Shown: positions 1-8,225 of the stretch, piece after piece | Layout: every line of letters begins with the position of its first letter | Numbering within the stretch: the first letter of the stretch is position 1 | From: Solirubrobacterales bacterium | Lineage (GTDB): Bacteria; Actinomycetota; Thermoleophilia; Solirubrobacterales; Solirubrobacteraceae | Assembly: GCA_019240115.1 (NCBI GenBank) | Contig: JAFAYV010000082.1 | Span: forward strand, 36,299 to 100,298 | Length of the DNA: 64,000 nt | Direction: 5' to 3' | Program-made: the position numbers and the translations under genes | The notes under the pieces: model-generated | Seen by the model: the letters and a program-made list of their open reading frames with translations, nothing else | Told to the model about the DNA's origin: nothing | The model's database searches: none

Positions 1-1101
1 TACGACGGCACGCTGGACAAGCTGCTCGAGCACGTCGACGTCCCGGCGTTCCGCGCCGAGCAGGAGAAGCTGCGCTCCGAGGGCGTCTACCGCGGCCTGG
101 GCTTCTGCACCTGGACCGAGATCTGCGGCCTGGCGCCGTCCCGGGTGACCGGTCCGGCCGGCGTCGGCGTGCAGGCGGGCCTGTGGGAGTCGGCGATGAT
201 CCGCGTGCACAACACCGGCGCGGTCACCGTCTACACCGGCACCTCGCCGCACGGGCAGGGCCTGGACACCGCGTTCGCGCAGATCGTGGCCGACAAGCTC
301 GGCGTCGATCCCGCGGTCGTCGAGGTCGTCCACGGCGACACGGCGATCGGTCCAGAGGGGCGCAACACCTACGGCTCGCGATCGTTGGCCACCGGCGGCG
401 AGGCGGTCTGCAAGGCCACCGACAAGGTGGTCGAGAAGGTCAAGCAGATCGTCGCCGCCGAGCTCGAGGCCGCGCCCGAGGACATCGAGGTCGCCGGCGG
501 CAAGTTCTCGGTCAAGGGCTCGCCCGACAAGGGCATGGCGCTCGCCGACGTGGCCGGAGTCGCCTACATCGGCGCGGTGCCCGAGGGCATGGAGCCGGGG
601 CTCGAGGAGACCAACTTCTACGACCCCGAGAACTTCGTGTTCCCGTTCGGCGCCCACGCCTGCATCGTCGACGTCGATGCCGAGACGGGCAAGGTCAAGG
701 TGCTGCGCTACGTCGCCGTCGACGACTGCGGCAATCCGGTCAACCCGCTGCTCATCGACGGTCAGATCCACGGCGGCGTCGTGCACGGCATCGGGCAGGC
801 CCTGTACGAGCGCGTGCACTACGACGCCGACGGCCAGCTCGTCACCGGCACGTTCGTCGACTACGCGCTGGCGACCGCCGCCGAGCTGCCGAACTTCGAG
901 ACCGACCGCACGATCACCCCGTCGCCGGTCAACTCGATGGGGGTCAAGGGGGTGGGAGAGGCGGGCACGATCGCCGCCTCGGCCGCGGTCACCAACGCCG
1001 TCATCGATGCGCTGCGGCCGCTGGGGGTCGACTACATCAACATGCCGCTCACCCCGATGCGGGTGTGGGAGGCGATCAACGAGGGGAGCGCGGCATCATG
1101 A
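1..1101 (+). CDS. coxL: Molybdenum hydroxylase large subunit (CoxL/CutL type), 5' truncated
   Basis: C-terminal 366 residues of the Mo-cytosine-dinucleotide-binding subunit of a CO dehydrogenase/xanthine dehydrogenase family enzyme; the frame is open from base 1, so the start lies outside the window. Visible family motifs are the TSPHGQG segment, GDTAIGPEGRNTYGSRS, the VDDCGNPVNPLLIDGQIHGG block, and KGVGEAGTI, which holds the conserved active-site Glu. The loop that separates form I CODH (VAYRCSFR) from form II enzymes lies upstream and is not seen, so the substrate (CO or another small molecule) cannot be decided. The stop overlaps the coxM ATG as ATGA. CoxM, CoxD, CoxE, an XdhC protein, a MocA-like protein and CoxG follow, which supports a Cox-type enzyme. 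No small iron-sulfur subunit gene is in the window; it may lie upstream. Confidence 0.9.
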   Translation, partial: YDGTLDKLLEHVDVPAFRAEQEKLRSEGVYRGLGFCTWTEICGLAPSRVTGPAGVGVQAGLWESAMIRVHNTGAVTVYTGTSPHGQGLDTAFAQIVADKLGVDPAVVEVVHGDTAIGPEGRNTYGSRSLATGGEAVCKATDKVVEKVKQIVAAELEAAPEDIEVAGGKFSVKGSPDKGMALADVAGVAYIGAVPEGMEPGLEETNFYDPENFVFPFGAHACIVDVDAETGKVKVLRYVAVDDCGNPVNPLLIDGQIHGGVVHGIGQALYERVHYDADGQLVTGTFVDYALATAAELPNFETDRTITPSPVNSMGVKGVGEAGTIAASAAVTNAVIDALRPLGVDYINMPLTPMRVWEAINEGSAAS

Positions 1102-1940
1102 TTCCGGCTGAGTTTCACTACACCGCGCCCGAGTCGCTGGAGGATGCCATTCAGGCGCTCGTCGACGGCGGCGAGGACGCCAAGCTGCTCGCCGGCGGAC
1201 ATTCGCTGATCCCGCTGATGAAGCTGCGCCTCGCCGCGCCGTCGCTGCTCGTCGACCTGCGCAAGGTGCCCGGCCTGCACGGCATCGAGCGCCAGGACGG
1301 CGCCTTCAGGGTCGGCGCGCTGACCCCGCATCGCAAGCTCGAGTTCTCGCCCGAGCTGGGGATCGTCGCCAAGGTCGCGGCGGTGATCGCCGATCCCCAG
1401 GTCCGCCACCGCGGGACGATCGGCGGCTCGCTGGCCCACGGCGATTCCGCCTCCGATCTGCCGGCGGCGATGCTCATCACGGAGGCCGAGGTGACGCTTC
1501 AGGGACCCGACGGCCAGCGCTCGGTCACGGCGGCCGACCTGTTCCTCGACTACATGACGACCGCGGTCGGCGAGCAGGAGGTGCTGACCGAGATCCGGCT
1601 CCCGGCGCTGGACGGCTGGGGCTCCTCGTACCACAAGTTCAACCGCCGCTCCGAGGACTGGGCGATGGTCGCGGCCTGCGCCGTGGTCAAGGCCAATGGC
1701 TCGACCTGCGAGGACGTGCGCATCGGGCTGACGAACATGGCCGCGGTGCCGCTGCGCGCCACCGCGGCCGAGGACGCGCTGCGCGGGCAGGAGCTGAGCC
1801 CCGAGAACATCGCCAAGGCCGCCGAGCTGGCCGCGGAGGGCACCGATCCACCGTCGGACCTCAACGCGAGCACCGAGTACAAGAAGCATCTGGCTCGCGT
1901 GATGGCGCGGCGGGCGATCGCCGATTCGCTCGCCGCCTGA
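1098..1940 (+). CDS. coxM: Molybdenum hydroxylase FAD-binding medium subunit (CoxM)
   Basis: A 280-residue FAD-binding subunit of the same Mo hydroxylase. It carries electrons from the iron-sulfur small subunit to an acceptor. Both flavin-binding signatures are visible: AGGHSLIP at about residues 32-39 and TIGGSLAHGD at about 107-116, followed by the CO-dehydrogenase flavoprotein C-terminal domain. The length is normal for the family (about 280-290). The ATG overlaps the coxL stop by four bases, so the start is well fixed and translation is probably coupled. A 41-base gap with its own -10-like box separates it from coxD. Confidence 0.93.
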   Translation: MIPAEFHYTAPESLEDAIQALVDGGEDAKLLAGGHSLIPLMKLRLAAPSLLVDLRKVPGLHGIERQDGAFRVGALTPHRKLEFSPELGIVAKVAAVIADPQVRHRGTIGGSLAHGDSASDLPAAMLITEAEVTLQGPDGQRSVTAADLFLDYMTTAVGEQEVLTEIRLPALDGWGSSYHKFNRRSEDWAMVAACAVVKANGSTCEDVRIGLTNMAAVPLRATAAEDALRGQELSPENIAKAAELAAEGTDPPSDLNASTEYKKHLARVMARRAIADSLAA

Positions 1941-1965
1941 CGTCGGTCGCCCGCCGCGCGTCGCC

Positions 1966-1971
1966 TAAGAT
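1966..1971 (+). promoter_or_regulatory. Predicted -10 box (TAAGAT) for leaderless coxD
   Basis: TAAGAT lies 10 bases before the coxD ATG at 1982, in the only intergenic gap of the cox operon. Transcription would begin close to the start codon, so coxD-coxE-xdhC-mocA-coxG could be made from a leaderless internal transcript. No clear -35 box was found. Confidence 0.45.
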
Positions 1972-1981
1972 CGGCGGTCGG

Positions 1982-2839
1982 ATGTCGCTCGCGCAGCTCC
2001 AGACGGTCGGCGCCGCGAGCGAGGCCCTCGCGGCGCAGGGATACCTGGCCGATCGTCAGCTCGCGCTGGCGGTCAGGCTCGCCGTGGCGCTCGAGCAGCC
2101 GCTCCTGCTCGAGGGCGAGGCCGGCGTGGGCAAGACCGAGGTGGCGCGCGCGCTGGCGGCGGCCGCGCGGGCGCGGCTGATCCGGCTGCAGTGCCACGAG
2201 GGCATCGACCTGCACCACGCGGTCTACGACTGGGACTACTCGCGGCAGCTGCTCGCGCTGCGGGCCGCCGAGGGCGGCGTCGACGAGGGCGAGCTGTTCG
2301 CCCGCCGCTTCCTGCTGCGCCGACCGCTGCTCGAGGCGCTCGAGGCCGACCCCGAGCGCCCGGTGGTGCTGCTGATCGACGAGATCGACCGCGCGGACGA
2401 CGAGTTCGAGGCGTTCCTGCTCGAGTTCCTGTCGGACTTCGCGGTCACGATCCCCGAGCTCGGGACGGTGACCGCGCGCCGACGCCCGATCGTCGTGCTC
2501 ACCTCCAACCGCACCCGCGAGCTGCACGACGCGCTCAAGCGCCGCTGCCTGTATCACTGGATCGACTACCCGACGCCCGAGCGCGAGCGGGCGATCGTCC
2601 AGGCGCGGCTGCCCGGGGTGCCCGAAGCGATCGCCGCGCGGGTCGTCGACGCGGTGGCCAAGCTCCGCGAGCAGGGCGACCTGTACAAGCTGCCGGGCGT
2701 CGGCGAGACGATCGTCTGGGCGCAGGCGCTGCTGGCTCTCGGCGAGGACGCCGATCTGCTCGAGACGCTCGGCGCGGCGTTGAAGGTGCACGAGGATCTG
2801 CAGCGGGTGCTCGAGCGAGGCGTCCTGGAAGGGGTGTGA
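1982..2839 (+). CDS. coxD: MoxR-family AAA+ ATPase (CoxD-like)
   Basis: A 285-residue AAA+ ATPase. The Walker A motif GEAGVGKT is at about residues 45-52. The Walker B segment LLIDEIDRAD and the sensor region LTSNRTREL follow. MoxR/CoxD proteins act with a VWA-domain partner to mature metalloenzymes; in Oligotropha CoxD is required to build the copper-sulfur-molybdenum centre. The next gene is such a VWA partner, one base after this stop, so this is very likely a maturation chaperone pair for the Mo hydroxylase. The ATG at 1982 is preceded by a -10-like box rather than a ribosome site. Confidence 0.9.
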   Translation: MSLAQLQTVGAASEALAAQGYLADRQLALAVRLAVALEQPLLLEGEAGVGKTEVARALAAAARARLIRLQCHEGIDLHHAVYDWDYSRQLLALRAAEGGVDEGELFARRFLLRRPLLEALEADPERPVVLLIDEIDRADDEFEAFLLEFLSDFAVTIPELGTVTARRRPIVVLTSNRTRELHDALKRRCLYHWIDYPTPERERAIVQARLPGVPEAIAARVVDAVAKLREQGDLYKLPGVGETIVWAQALLALGEDADLLETLGAALKVHEDLQRVLERGVLEGV

Positions 2840-2840
2840 C

Positions 2841-3968
2841 GTGAGCGATCCGGGCGCTGCGCTGGTGGATCGCCTCGGCGAGCTGGCGCGGGCGTTGCGC
2901 GTGCGGGGCGCGCGGGTCGGAGTGGGGGAGGTGCTGTCGGCGACCCGCTGCCTGGAGGCGGTCGATCCGGCCTGCCGCGAGGACGTGCGGCTCGCGCTAC
3001 GGACCGTCCTGTGCTCGCAGCGCGCCGACCTGCCGCGCTTCGACGAGGCGTTCCTCGCGGTGTTCGGCGACGGGCGCCCGGACGGCTTCCCCGACTCGCC
3101 GCTCTCCGAGCTGGGTGCGATCGAGAAGGCCGCGCTGCCCCGGGGCGGGATGGCCGATCCCGGCGAGGACAAGCCCCAGCCGGGAGCCGAGCCGGTCCCG
3201 GCGGCGTGGAGCGAGATCGAGCTGCTCGCGACCAAGGACTTCGCGCACTACACGCCCGCCGAGTCGGCCCTGGCCCGGGAGCTCATCGCGCGCCTGGCGC
3301 GCCGGCATCCCACGCGGCTGTCGCGCCGGACCCGCCCGACGCGCCGGCGCAGCCATATACCCGACCTGCGCCAGACCGTGCACGCCTCCCTGCGCACCGG
3401 CGGCGAGCCGCTGCACCGCCGCTGGCGCGCCCCGACCTCGCGGCCTCGCCCGCTCGTGCTCGTCTGCGACGTGTCGGGCTCGATGGCCCCCTACGCGCGG
3501 ATGCTGATGCAGTACATGCACGCGTGCGTCGCCGCCCGGCGCCGCGTCGAGGCGTTCGCGTTCGGCACCCGGCTGACCCGGGTGACCCACGAGCTCGCGG
3601 GTCGCGATCACGACAGGGCGCTCGATCGCGCCGCCGCGGTCGTCACCGACTTCTCCGGGGGCACCCGGATCGGCGCCGCGCTCGCCGATCTCAACCGGAC
3701 CCACGGCCGCCGGGTCGGTCGCGGGGCGGTCGTGGTCATCCTCTCCGACGGCTGGGACCGCGGCGACCCCGAACAGCTGAGCGCCGAGATGGGCCGCCTG
3801 CGCCGCGCCTCCCATCAGGTCGTGTGGCTCAATCCGCTGGCCGCCCACCCCGACTACGAGCCGCTGACGCGGGGCATGCAGGCCGCGGTGCCGCACACCG
3901 ACCGGCTGCTGGCGGGCAACTCGCTCGCCTCGCTGCAGCAGCTGGCTGACATCCTGGAGGCGATGTGA
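2841..3968 (+). CDS. coxE: VWA-domain protein, CoxE-like Mo-enzyme maturation factor
   Basis: A 375-residue protein with a C-terminal von Willebrand A domain. The MIDAS metal motif DVSGSM begins at about residue 210, with the later ILSDGWDRGD segment typical of CoxE. The first half is helical with an Arg-rich stretch at about 157-170. In cox operons CoxE works with the AAA+ protein CoxD in cofactor insertion. The GTG start lies one base after the coxD stop, and its TGA overlaps the GTG of the XdhC gene (GTGA), so the three genes form one translation unit. Confidence 0.88.
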   Translation: MSDPGAALVDRLGELARALRVRGARVGVGEVLSATRCLEAVDPACREDVRLALRTVLCSQRADLPRFDEAFLAVFGDGRPDGFPDSPLSELGAIEKAALPRGGMADPGEDKPQPGAEPVPAAWSEIELLATKDFAHYTPAESALARELIARLARRHPTRLSRRTRPTRRRSHIPDLRQTVHASLRTGGEPLHRRWRAPTSRPRPLVLVCDVSGSMAPYARMLMQYMHACVAARRRVEAFAFGTRLTRVTHELAGRDHDRALDRAAAVVTDFSGGTRIGAALADLNRTHGRRVGRGAVVVILSDGWDRGDPEQLSAEMGRLRRASHQVVWLNPLAAHPDYEPLTRGMQAAVPHTDRLLAGNSLASLQQLADILEAM

Positions 3969-4564
3969 TCGAGCTCACCGAGGAGCAGCTGGCGTGGGAG
4001 CGCGAGTCCAAGGTCGCGGGCCCGGCGTTCGAGGTCGGCGGGCACGCGCCGCGGCTGATGATCTTCGGGGCGGTGCCGCTGTCGGCGGCGCTGTGCCGCG
4101 CGGCGCGCGCCGTGCACTGGATTCCCCATGTCATCGATCCGCGCGCGCGCTTCGCGCGCCCCGAGGCCTTCCCGGACGCCGAGCGCGTCGTCGTCGCCTG
4201 GCCGGCGGAGGCGGTGGCGGAGCTGGGCGGGATCGACGAGGCGACCGCGGTCGCGCTGCTCACCCACGCGGCCGAGCTCGACGATCCCGCGCTGATCATC
4301 GCGCTGCGCTCTCCGGCCTTCTACGTCGGGGCGATGGGCTCGCGCAACACCCAGCGACGCCGGCGCGACCGGATGGCCGCGGCGGGGCTGACCGAGGACG
4401 AGCTGGCCCGCCTGTCGGGCCCCGCGGGTCTCGATCTCGGCGGCCGTACAGCGGCCGAGACCGCGGTGGCGATCCTCGCCGAGGCGATCGCCGCGCGGCA
4501 CGGGCGCGAGGGCGGGCGCCTGACGGCGTCGGAGCACGCCATCCACGTGGCCGGGCGGCCGTGA
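3965..4564 (+). CDS. XdhC/CoxF-family protein, C-terminal domain only
   Basis: A 199-residue protein matching the Rossmann-fold C-terminal domain of XdhC/CoxF, which helps load sulfurated Mo cofactor into molybdenum hydroxylases. Visible features are the glycine-containing entry LMIFGAVPLS, the YVGAMGSRNTQRRR loop, and the GLDLGGRTAAETAVAILAE stretch diagnostic of the family. Full-length XdhC has an extra N-terminal domain; here only about 20 residues precede the Rossmann part. This is either a single-domain form or a partner for an N-domain protein encoded elsewhere. GTGA overlaps at both ends place it firmly in the cox operon. Confidence 0.85.
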   Translation: MIELTEEQLAWERESKVAGPAFEVGGHAPRLMIFGAVPLSAALCRAARAVHWIPHVIDPRARFARPEAFPDAERVVVAWPAEAVAELGGIDEATAVALLTHAAELDDPALIIALRSPAFYVGAMGSRNTQRRRRDRMAAAGLTEDELARLSGPAGLDLGGRTAAETAVAILAEAIAARHGREGGRLTASEHAIHVAGRP

Positions 4565-5133
4565 TCGGCGGCCTCGTGCTCGCCGCGGGCGCAGGCACCC
4601 GCTTCGGCCGGGCGCCCAAGCAGCTGGCGCAGCTCGAGGGTCGGACGTTGCTCGAGGCCGCCGCCGGCGCCCAGTGCGCCGTCGCCGAGCTCGATCCGAT
4701 CGTGGTCGTGCTCGGGGCGCGCGCCGAGGAGATCCTGGCGCGCGTCGACCTCGGCCGCGCTCGGCCGGTCATCTGCGTCGAGTGGGACGACGGCCAGGCG
4801 GCCTCGCTGCGCCGGGGCCTGCGCGAGCTTGCGGGCTGCGACAAGGTCGTGGTCACGCTCGGCGACGCGCCGCTGGTCACCGCCGAGGTGATCCGTCGCT
4901 TCGTCGACGCGGCGCCGCGCACCCGCGCGCTCTACAACGGCCGTCCCGGTCATCCGGTCGTCCTCGGCGGCGCGGAGATGCGCGCGCTGGGCTCGCTCGC
5001 CGGCGATCGCGGCGCCCGGGAGCTGTTGCGCGGCGGCCCGACGATCGAGGTCGGGCACCTCGGCAGCGGCCGGGATGTGGACACCCCTGACGATCTGGAG
5101 GAGATACGAGATGAGGCTCGAGCAGTCATTTGA
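4561..5133 (+). CDS. MobA/MocA-like molybdopterin nucleotidyltransferase
   Basis: A 190-residue NTP-transferase-like protein starting with GTG. The N-terminal nucleotide-binding signature LAAGAGTRFG plus the catalytic-loop Lys (APKQL) and the LGDAPLVT metal-binding segment mark the MobA-like fold. In Mo hydroxylase operons this family (MocA) makes molybdopterin cytosine dinucleotide from MPT and CTP, which is the form used by CoxL. The start overlaps the xdhC stop (GTGA). The 3' end overlaps coxG by 23 bases. CTP rather than GTP use is inferred from context. Confidence 0.82.
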   Translation: MIGGLVLAAGAGTRFGRAPKQLAQLEGRTLLEAAAGAQCAVAELDPIVVVLGARAEEILARVDLGRARPVICVEWDDGQAASLRRGLRELAGCDKVVVTLGDAPLVTAEVIRRFVDAAPRTRALYNGRPGHPVVLGGAEMRALGSLAGDRGARELLRGGPTIEVGHLGSGRDVDTPDDLEEIRDEARAVI

Positions 5134-5944
5134 GGTCCAGGCGCCCCTGCAGACGGTCTGGGAGGCGCTGATCGACGTCGAGCGCGTCGCGCCCTGCCTC
5201 CCGGGTGCCTCGGTCACCTCGCGCAACGAGGACGGCAGCTACAACGGTGAGTTCAAGGTGAAGATCGGCCCCACCTCGGCCGCCTACAGCGGCAAGCTGT
5301 CGATGGAGAACGTCGACGAGGCGACCCACTCGGCGACGATGCAGGCCAACGGAACCGACAAGCGCGGGCAGGGAGGCGCCAAGGCGACGATCGCCTCCTC
5401 GGTCTCGGAGGGATCGGGCGGCGCGACCACGGTCGATGTCGCCACCGACTACTCGATCACCGGGCGTCTGGCGCGCTTCGGGCGCGGCGGGATGATCGAG
5501 CAGATCTCGGGTCGCCTGCTGCGCGAGTTCGCCGCCAACCTGCAGCAGATGCTCGCCGGTGACGGCGCCGCGCCGGCGGCCGCCGCCGAGTCGGCGACCC
5601 CGGAACCCGCGCAGACCGCCGCCGCCGAGCCCGCCGAGCCCGCGCAGACCGCCGCCGCCGAGCCCGCCGCGTCCGCGGCTGCGCCATCCGCCTCCGAGGT
5701 TCCCGACGTGGCGCCCCAGCCCGCCCCGGCGGGCTCGAGCTCGGCCCCCGCGACCCCGACGCCGCCGCCCGCCGAGCCCGCGCCGACGATCCCGCCGCCG
5801 TCCTCGTCGGGGAGCGAGCCGCTCGACGGGCTGGCGCTGGTGCGCTCGCTGATCGTCGCTCGGGCCAAGGGCGCCGCGGTGCCGCTCGGGGCGGCCGTGA
5901 TCGGCCTCTTGATCGCGCTCGGGGTGCTGCGCCGCCGCGGCTGA
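5111..5944 (+). CDS. coxG: CoxG: SRPBCC-domain membrane anchor of the Mo hydroxylase
   Basis: A 277-residue protein in three parts. Residues 1 to about 150 form the SRPBCC lipid-binding fold of CoxG (FEVQAPLQTVWEAL, VAPCLPGA). Residues about 155-240 are a low-complexity Pro/Ala/Glu linker that includes a 33-bp tandem duplication. A C-terminal hydrophobic helix (VPLGAAVIGLLIALGVL) ends in RRRG. CoxG is known to recruit CO dehydrogenase to the membrane and has been linked to quinone handling. The long linker would tether the soluble domain to the membrane. The ATG at 5111 has GGAGG nine bases upstream and lies inside the mocA 3' end. Last gene of the operon. Confidence 0.88.
   Translation: MRLEQSFEVQAPLQTVWEALIDVERVAPCLPGASVTSRNEDGSYNGEFKVKIGPTSAAYSGKLSMENVDEATHSATMQANGTDKRGQGGAKATIASSVSEGSGGATTVDVATDYSITGRLARFGRGGMIEQISGRLLREFAANLQQMLAGDGAAPAAAAESATPEPAQTAAAEPAEPAQTAAAEPAASAAAPSASEVPDVAPQPAPAGSSSAPATPTPPPAEPAPTIPPPSSSGSEPLDGLALVRSLIVARAKGAAVPLGAAVIGLLIALGVLRRRG
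5606..5671 (+). repeat. 33-bp tandem duplication in the coxG linker
   Basis: Two head-to-tail 33-bp units (5606-5638 and 5639-5671) that differ at one base. They encode PAQTAAAEPAE and PAQTAAAEPAA. The repeat lengthens the Pro/Ala linker of CoxG and is a likely slippage product. Confidence 0.85.
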
Positions 5945-5955
5945 GGGCGGCCGGC

Positions 5956-6903
5956 TCAGCCGAGGTGCTCGCGCCTCGGCGGCTCCTCGAAGTCGCCCGC
6001 GGGCCTGACGGCGACGATCCCCGAGGGGTTGATCATCGGGTGGGTGCCGTAGTAGTGGGCGCGGATCTCGTCGAAGTCGACGGTCTCGGCGACGCCCGGC
6101 CACTGGTACAGGTCGCGCGTGTAGGGCCACAGGTGCTCGTACTCGCTCAGCTTGCGCACCGAGCACTTGAAATGGATCTGGTAGACGGCGTCGAACCGGA
6201 CGAGCGTGGTGAACAGCCGCCAGTCGGTCTCCAGGGGCGCCGGGCCGAGCAGGAAGCGCCGCTCCCGCAGGCGTCCGTCGAGCTCGTCGAGGCTGGCGAA
6301 CAGCGCGTGGACCGCGCGCTCGTAGGCGTCCTGGCGGCGGGCGAACCCCGCCTGGTAGACGGCGTTGTTCACCGTGTCGTAGATCCGCTCGTTCAGAGCG
6401 TCGATGTTGGCCCGTTCGGCCTCCGGGTAGAGGTCTGTGGGATGCTCGGCGAGCGGCGCGAAGACCGTCTCAAGCATTCGCAGGATGTCCGCGGACTCGT
6501 TGTTGACGATCGTGGCACGCCGCGTGTCCCAGAGCACCGGGACGCTGACCCGGGCGTCGTAGTCGGGATCGGAGGCGGCGTAGGCCTCGCTGAGGTAGCG
6601 AAAGCCGTTGATCGGATCGGCATGGTCGCCGCCGGTGAACTCCCAGCCGCGGTCGTCGCGCTGCGGGCTGACGAACGACACGCCGATCGCGTCCTGCAGG
6701 CCCATCAGCCGGCGGGCGATGAGCGTCCGGTGCGCCCACGGGCACGCCCGGGCGACGTAGAGGTGGTACCGGCCGCTCTCCAGCGGGAAGCCGCTGCGCC
6801 CGTCGGCGGTGACGCGATGCCGGAACGCGCTCTCCTGCCGGTGAAACGACCCATCGTCAGATCCCTCGCGTCCGAGCGAGAACACGTGCGTTGCCTCGGG
6901 CAC
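5956..6903 (-). CDS. Glutathione S-transferase-fold hydroquinone reductase (YqjG/ECM4-like)
   Basis: A 315-residue protein of the glutathionyl-hydroquinone reductase type. The thioredoxin-fold domain carries the catalytic ACPWAHR motif, followed by SPQRDDRGWEF and VPVLWD segments, then the all-helical C-terminal domain with the Tyr-rich ending ARAHYYGTHP characteristic of the family. I place the start at the GTG at 6903, not at an ATG at 6978, because a TAGGCT box ends seven bases before 6903, whereas the longer frame would overlap the divergent MFS start. Most actinobacteria make mycothiol rather than glutathione, so the thiol cofactor is uncertain. Confidence 0.85.
   Translation of the reverse strand: MPEATHVFSLGREGSDDGSFHRQESAFRHRVTADGRSGFPLESGRYHLYVARACPWAHRTLIARRLMGLQDAIGVSFVSPQRDDRGWEFTGGDHADPINGFRYLSEAYAASDPDYDARVSVPVLWDTRRATIVNNESADILRMLETVFAPLAEHPTDLYPEAERANIDALNERIYDTVNNAVYQAGFARRQDAYERAVHALFASLDELDGRLRERRFLLGPAPLETDWRLFTTLVRFDAVYQIHFKCSVRKLSEYEHLWPYTRDLYQWPGVAETVDFDEIRAHYYGTHPMINPSGIVAVRPAGDFEEPPRREHLG
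5959..5980. terminator. Hairpin between convergent coxG and GST-like gene
   Basis: Inverted repeat GCCGAGG-N8-CCTCGGC just after the coxG stop, inside the last codons of the convergent gene. There is no T-tract, so it may be a Rho-independent-like or bidirectional terminator of the GC-rich type; function is inferred only from position. Confidence 0.35.
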
Positions 6904-6910
6904 GCCGTCG

Positions 6911-6916
6911 AGCCTA
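6911..6916 (-). promoter_or_regulatory. Predicted -10 box (TAGGCT) of the GST-like gene
   Basis: On the minus strand TAGGCT ends seven bases before the GTG at 6903. This spacing recurs throughout the window and supports the shorter, leaderless reading of the gene. Confidence 0.45.
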
Positions 6917-6976
6917 GCGGGCCGGCGTCGTCTGGACGGCGCATGACGGCTGCGCACTCGGGGACCGGCGGCTGAC

Positions 6977-8224
6977 ATGAGCGCGGTCCTGCGCCTGTCC
7001 GCATTCCGTCGGCTGCTCGCCGCCTACGTGCTCAACGAGCTCGCGTGGTCGGTGGGGACGCTCGCGCTGTCGCTGCTCGTCTACCGCCGCACCGGCTCGG
7101 CGATCGGCTCGACGGGCTTCTTCCTGTGCTCGCAGGTCGCGCCGGCGGTCGTCTCGCCACCGCTCGTCGCAAGGCTCGATCCCCTCGCGCCCAACCGCCT
7201 GCTGCCGACGCTCTATCTGCTCGAAGCGGTCCTGTTCGGCATCCTCGCCTGGATGACGAGCCGCTTCGCGCTCGCGCCGGTGCTCGCGCTCGCGCTCCTC
7301 GACGGCGTGGTGGCGATCGTCGCCCGGGCGATGGCGGCGGCGGTGCGCGCCCAGGTGCTCAAGCCGCTGGATCTCGTGCCCGAGGGCAACGCCGTCTCCA
7401 ACGCCGCGTTCGCGATCTGCTTCATGGCCGGCCCGCTGCTCGGCGGGGCGGTCGTCGTCGCGGGCGGCACCGTCGCGGCGCTGCTCGCCAACTGCGGCCT
7501 GTTCGCCGTCATGAGCCTCGTCCTCGCCGGCGCCGGGCTGCCAGGCAGCGCCGCGATCGCCGGCGAGCGGTCCAACCGTCTGCGGGGCGCGATCGGCTAC
7601 GCCCGCGGCGATCCCGCGCTGCGCGCGCTGCTCATCCTGCAGGGGTTCGGGCTGGCCTGCTTCACGATCTCGGTGCCCGTCGAGGTGGTCTACGCCCGGC
7701 ATGCCCTGCACGCCGGCGCCGGCGGCTACGGAGGCCTGCTGTCGGCCTGGGGCGGCGGGGCGATCGTCGGGAGCATCGTCGTCGGGCGCTGGCGCCGCGG
7801 CGCCCCGGCGGCGCTGATCGGCGGCAGCGGGCTCGCGCTCGCCCTCGGCTTCGGGGTGATGGCCGCCGCCCCGTCGCTGACTGTCGGACTGCTCGGCGCC
7901 GCCGTGGCGGGAATCGGCAACGGGATCGGGTCGACCGCCGTCCAGACCGCCGTCCAGGAGCGCGCGCCGGCGGAGTGGATGGCGCTGATCATGAGCCTCA
8001 ATCAGTCGATCTCGCAGCTCGCCCCGGGGGTGGGGATTCTCGCCGGCGGCGTGCTCGCCGCCCTCACCTCGTCGCGGGTGGCGCTCGCGGTCGCCGGCGC
8101 CGGCTCGTTCGCGTTCGCGGTCGCGGTCGCGATCGCACTGCGTCCGGCGGTGATGCGCCGGGCCCGCCCGGTCATCGTCGAGGGCGCCGGGCGGCGCCGG
8201 ACGGGCGAGAGCAGCGCGGCGTAA
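6977..8224 (+). CDS. MFS transporter
   Basis: A 415-residue integral membrane protein with about 12 hydrophobic helices and the MFS_3-type architecture typical of enterobactin-exporter-like or macrolide-exporter-like permeases. It opens with FRRLLAAYVLNELAWSVGTL and contains a central Arg-rich cytoplasmic loop. No substrate can be assigned. It is divergent from the GST-like reductase with 73 bases between the starts, and is followed after one base by ppx. The C-terminal tail is Arg-rich and cytoplasmic. Confidence 0.85.
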   Translation: MSAVLRLSAFRRLLAAYVLNELAWSVGTLALSLLVYRRTGSAIGSTGFFLCSQVAPAVVSPPLVARLDPLAPNRLLPTLYLLEAVLFGILAWMTSRFALAPVLALALLDGVVAIVARAMAAAVRAQVLKPLDLVPEGNAVSNAAFAICFMAGPLLGGAVVVAGGTVAALLANCGLFAVMSLVLAGAGLPGSAAIAGERSNRLRGAIGYARGDPALRALLILQGFGLACFTISVPVEVVYARHALHAGAGGYGGLLSAWGGGAIVGSIVVGRWRRGAPAALIGGSGLALALGFGVMAAAPSLTVGLLGAAVAGIGNGIGSTAVQTAVQERAPAEWMALIMSLNQSISQLAPGVGILAGGVLAALTSSRVALAVAGAGSFAFAVAVAIALRPAVMRRARPVIVEGAGRRRTGESSAA

Positions 8225-8225
8225 G

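Noticed and set aside
183..1097. Long Arg-rich open frame overlapping coxL and running into coxM
   Set aside because: Only the part from ATG 1098 is real; the upstream part is a high-GC shadow of coxL with Arg/Gly/Ala composition and no domain.
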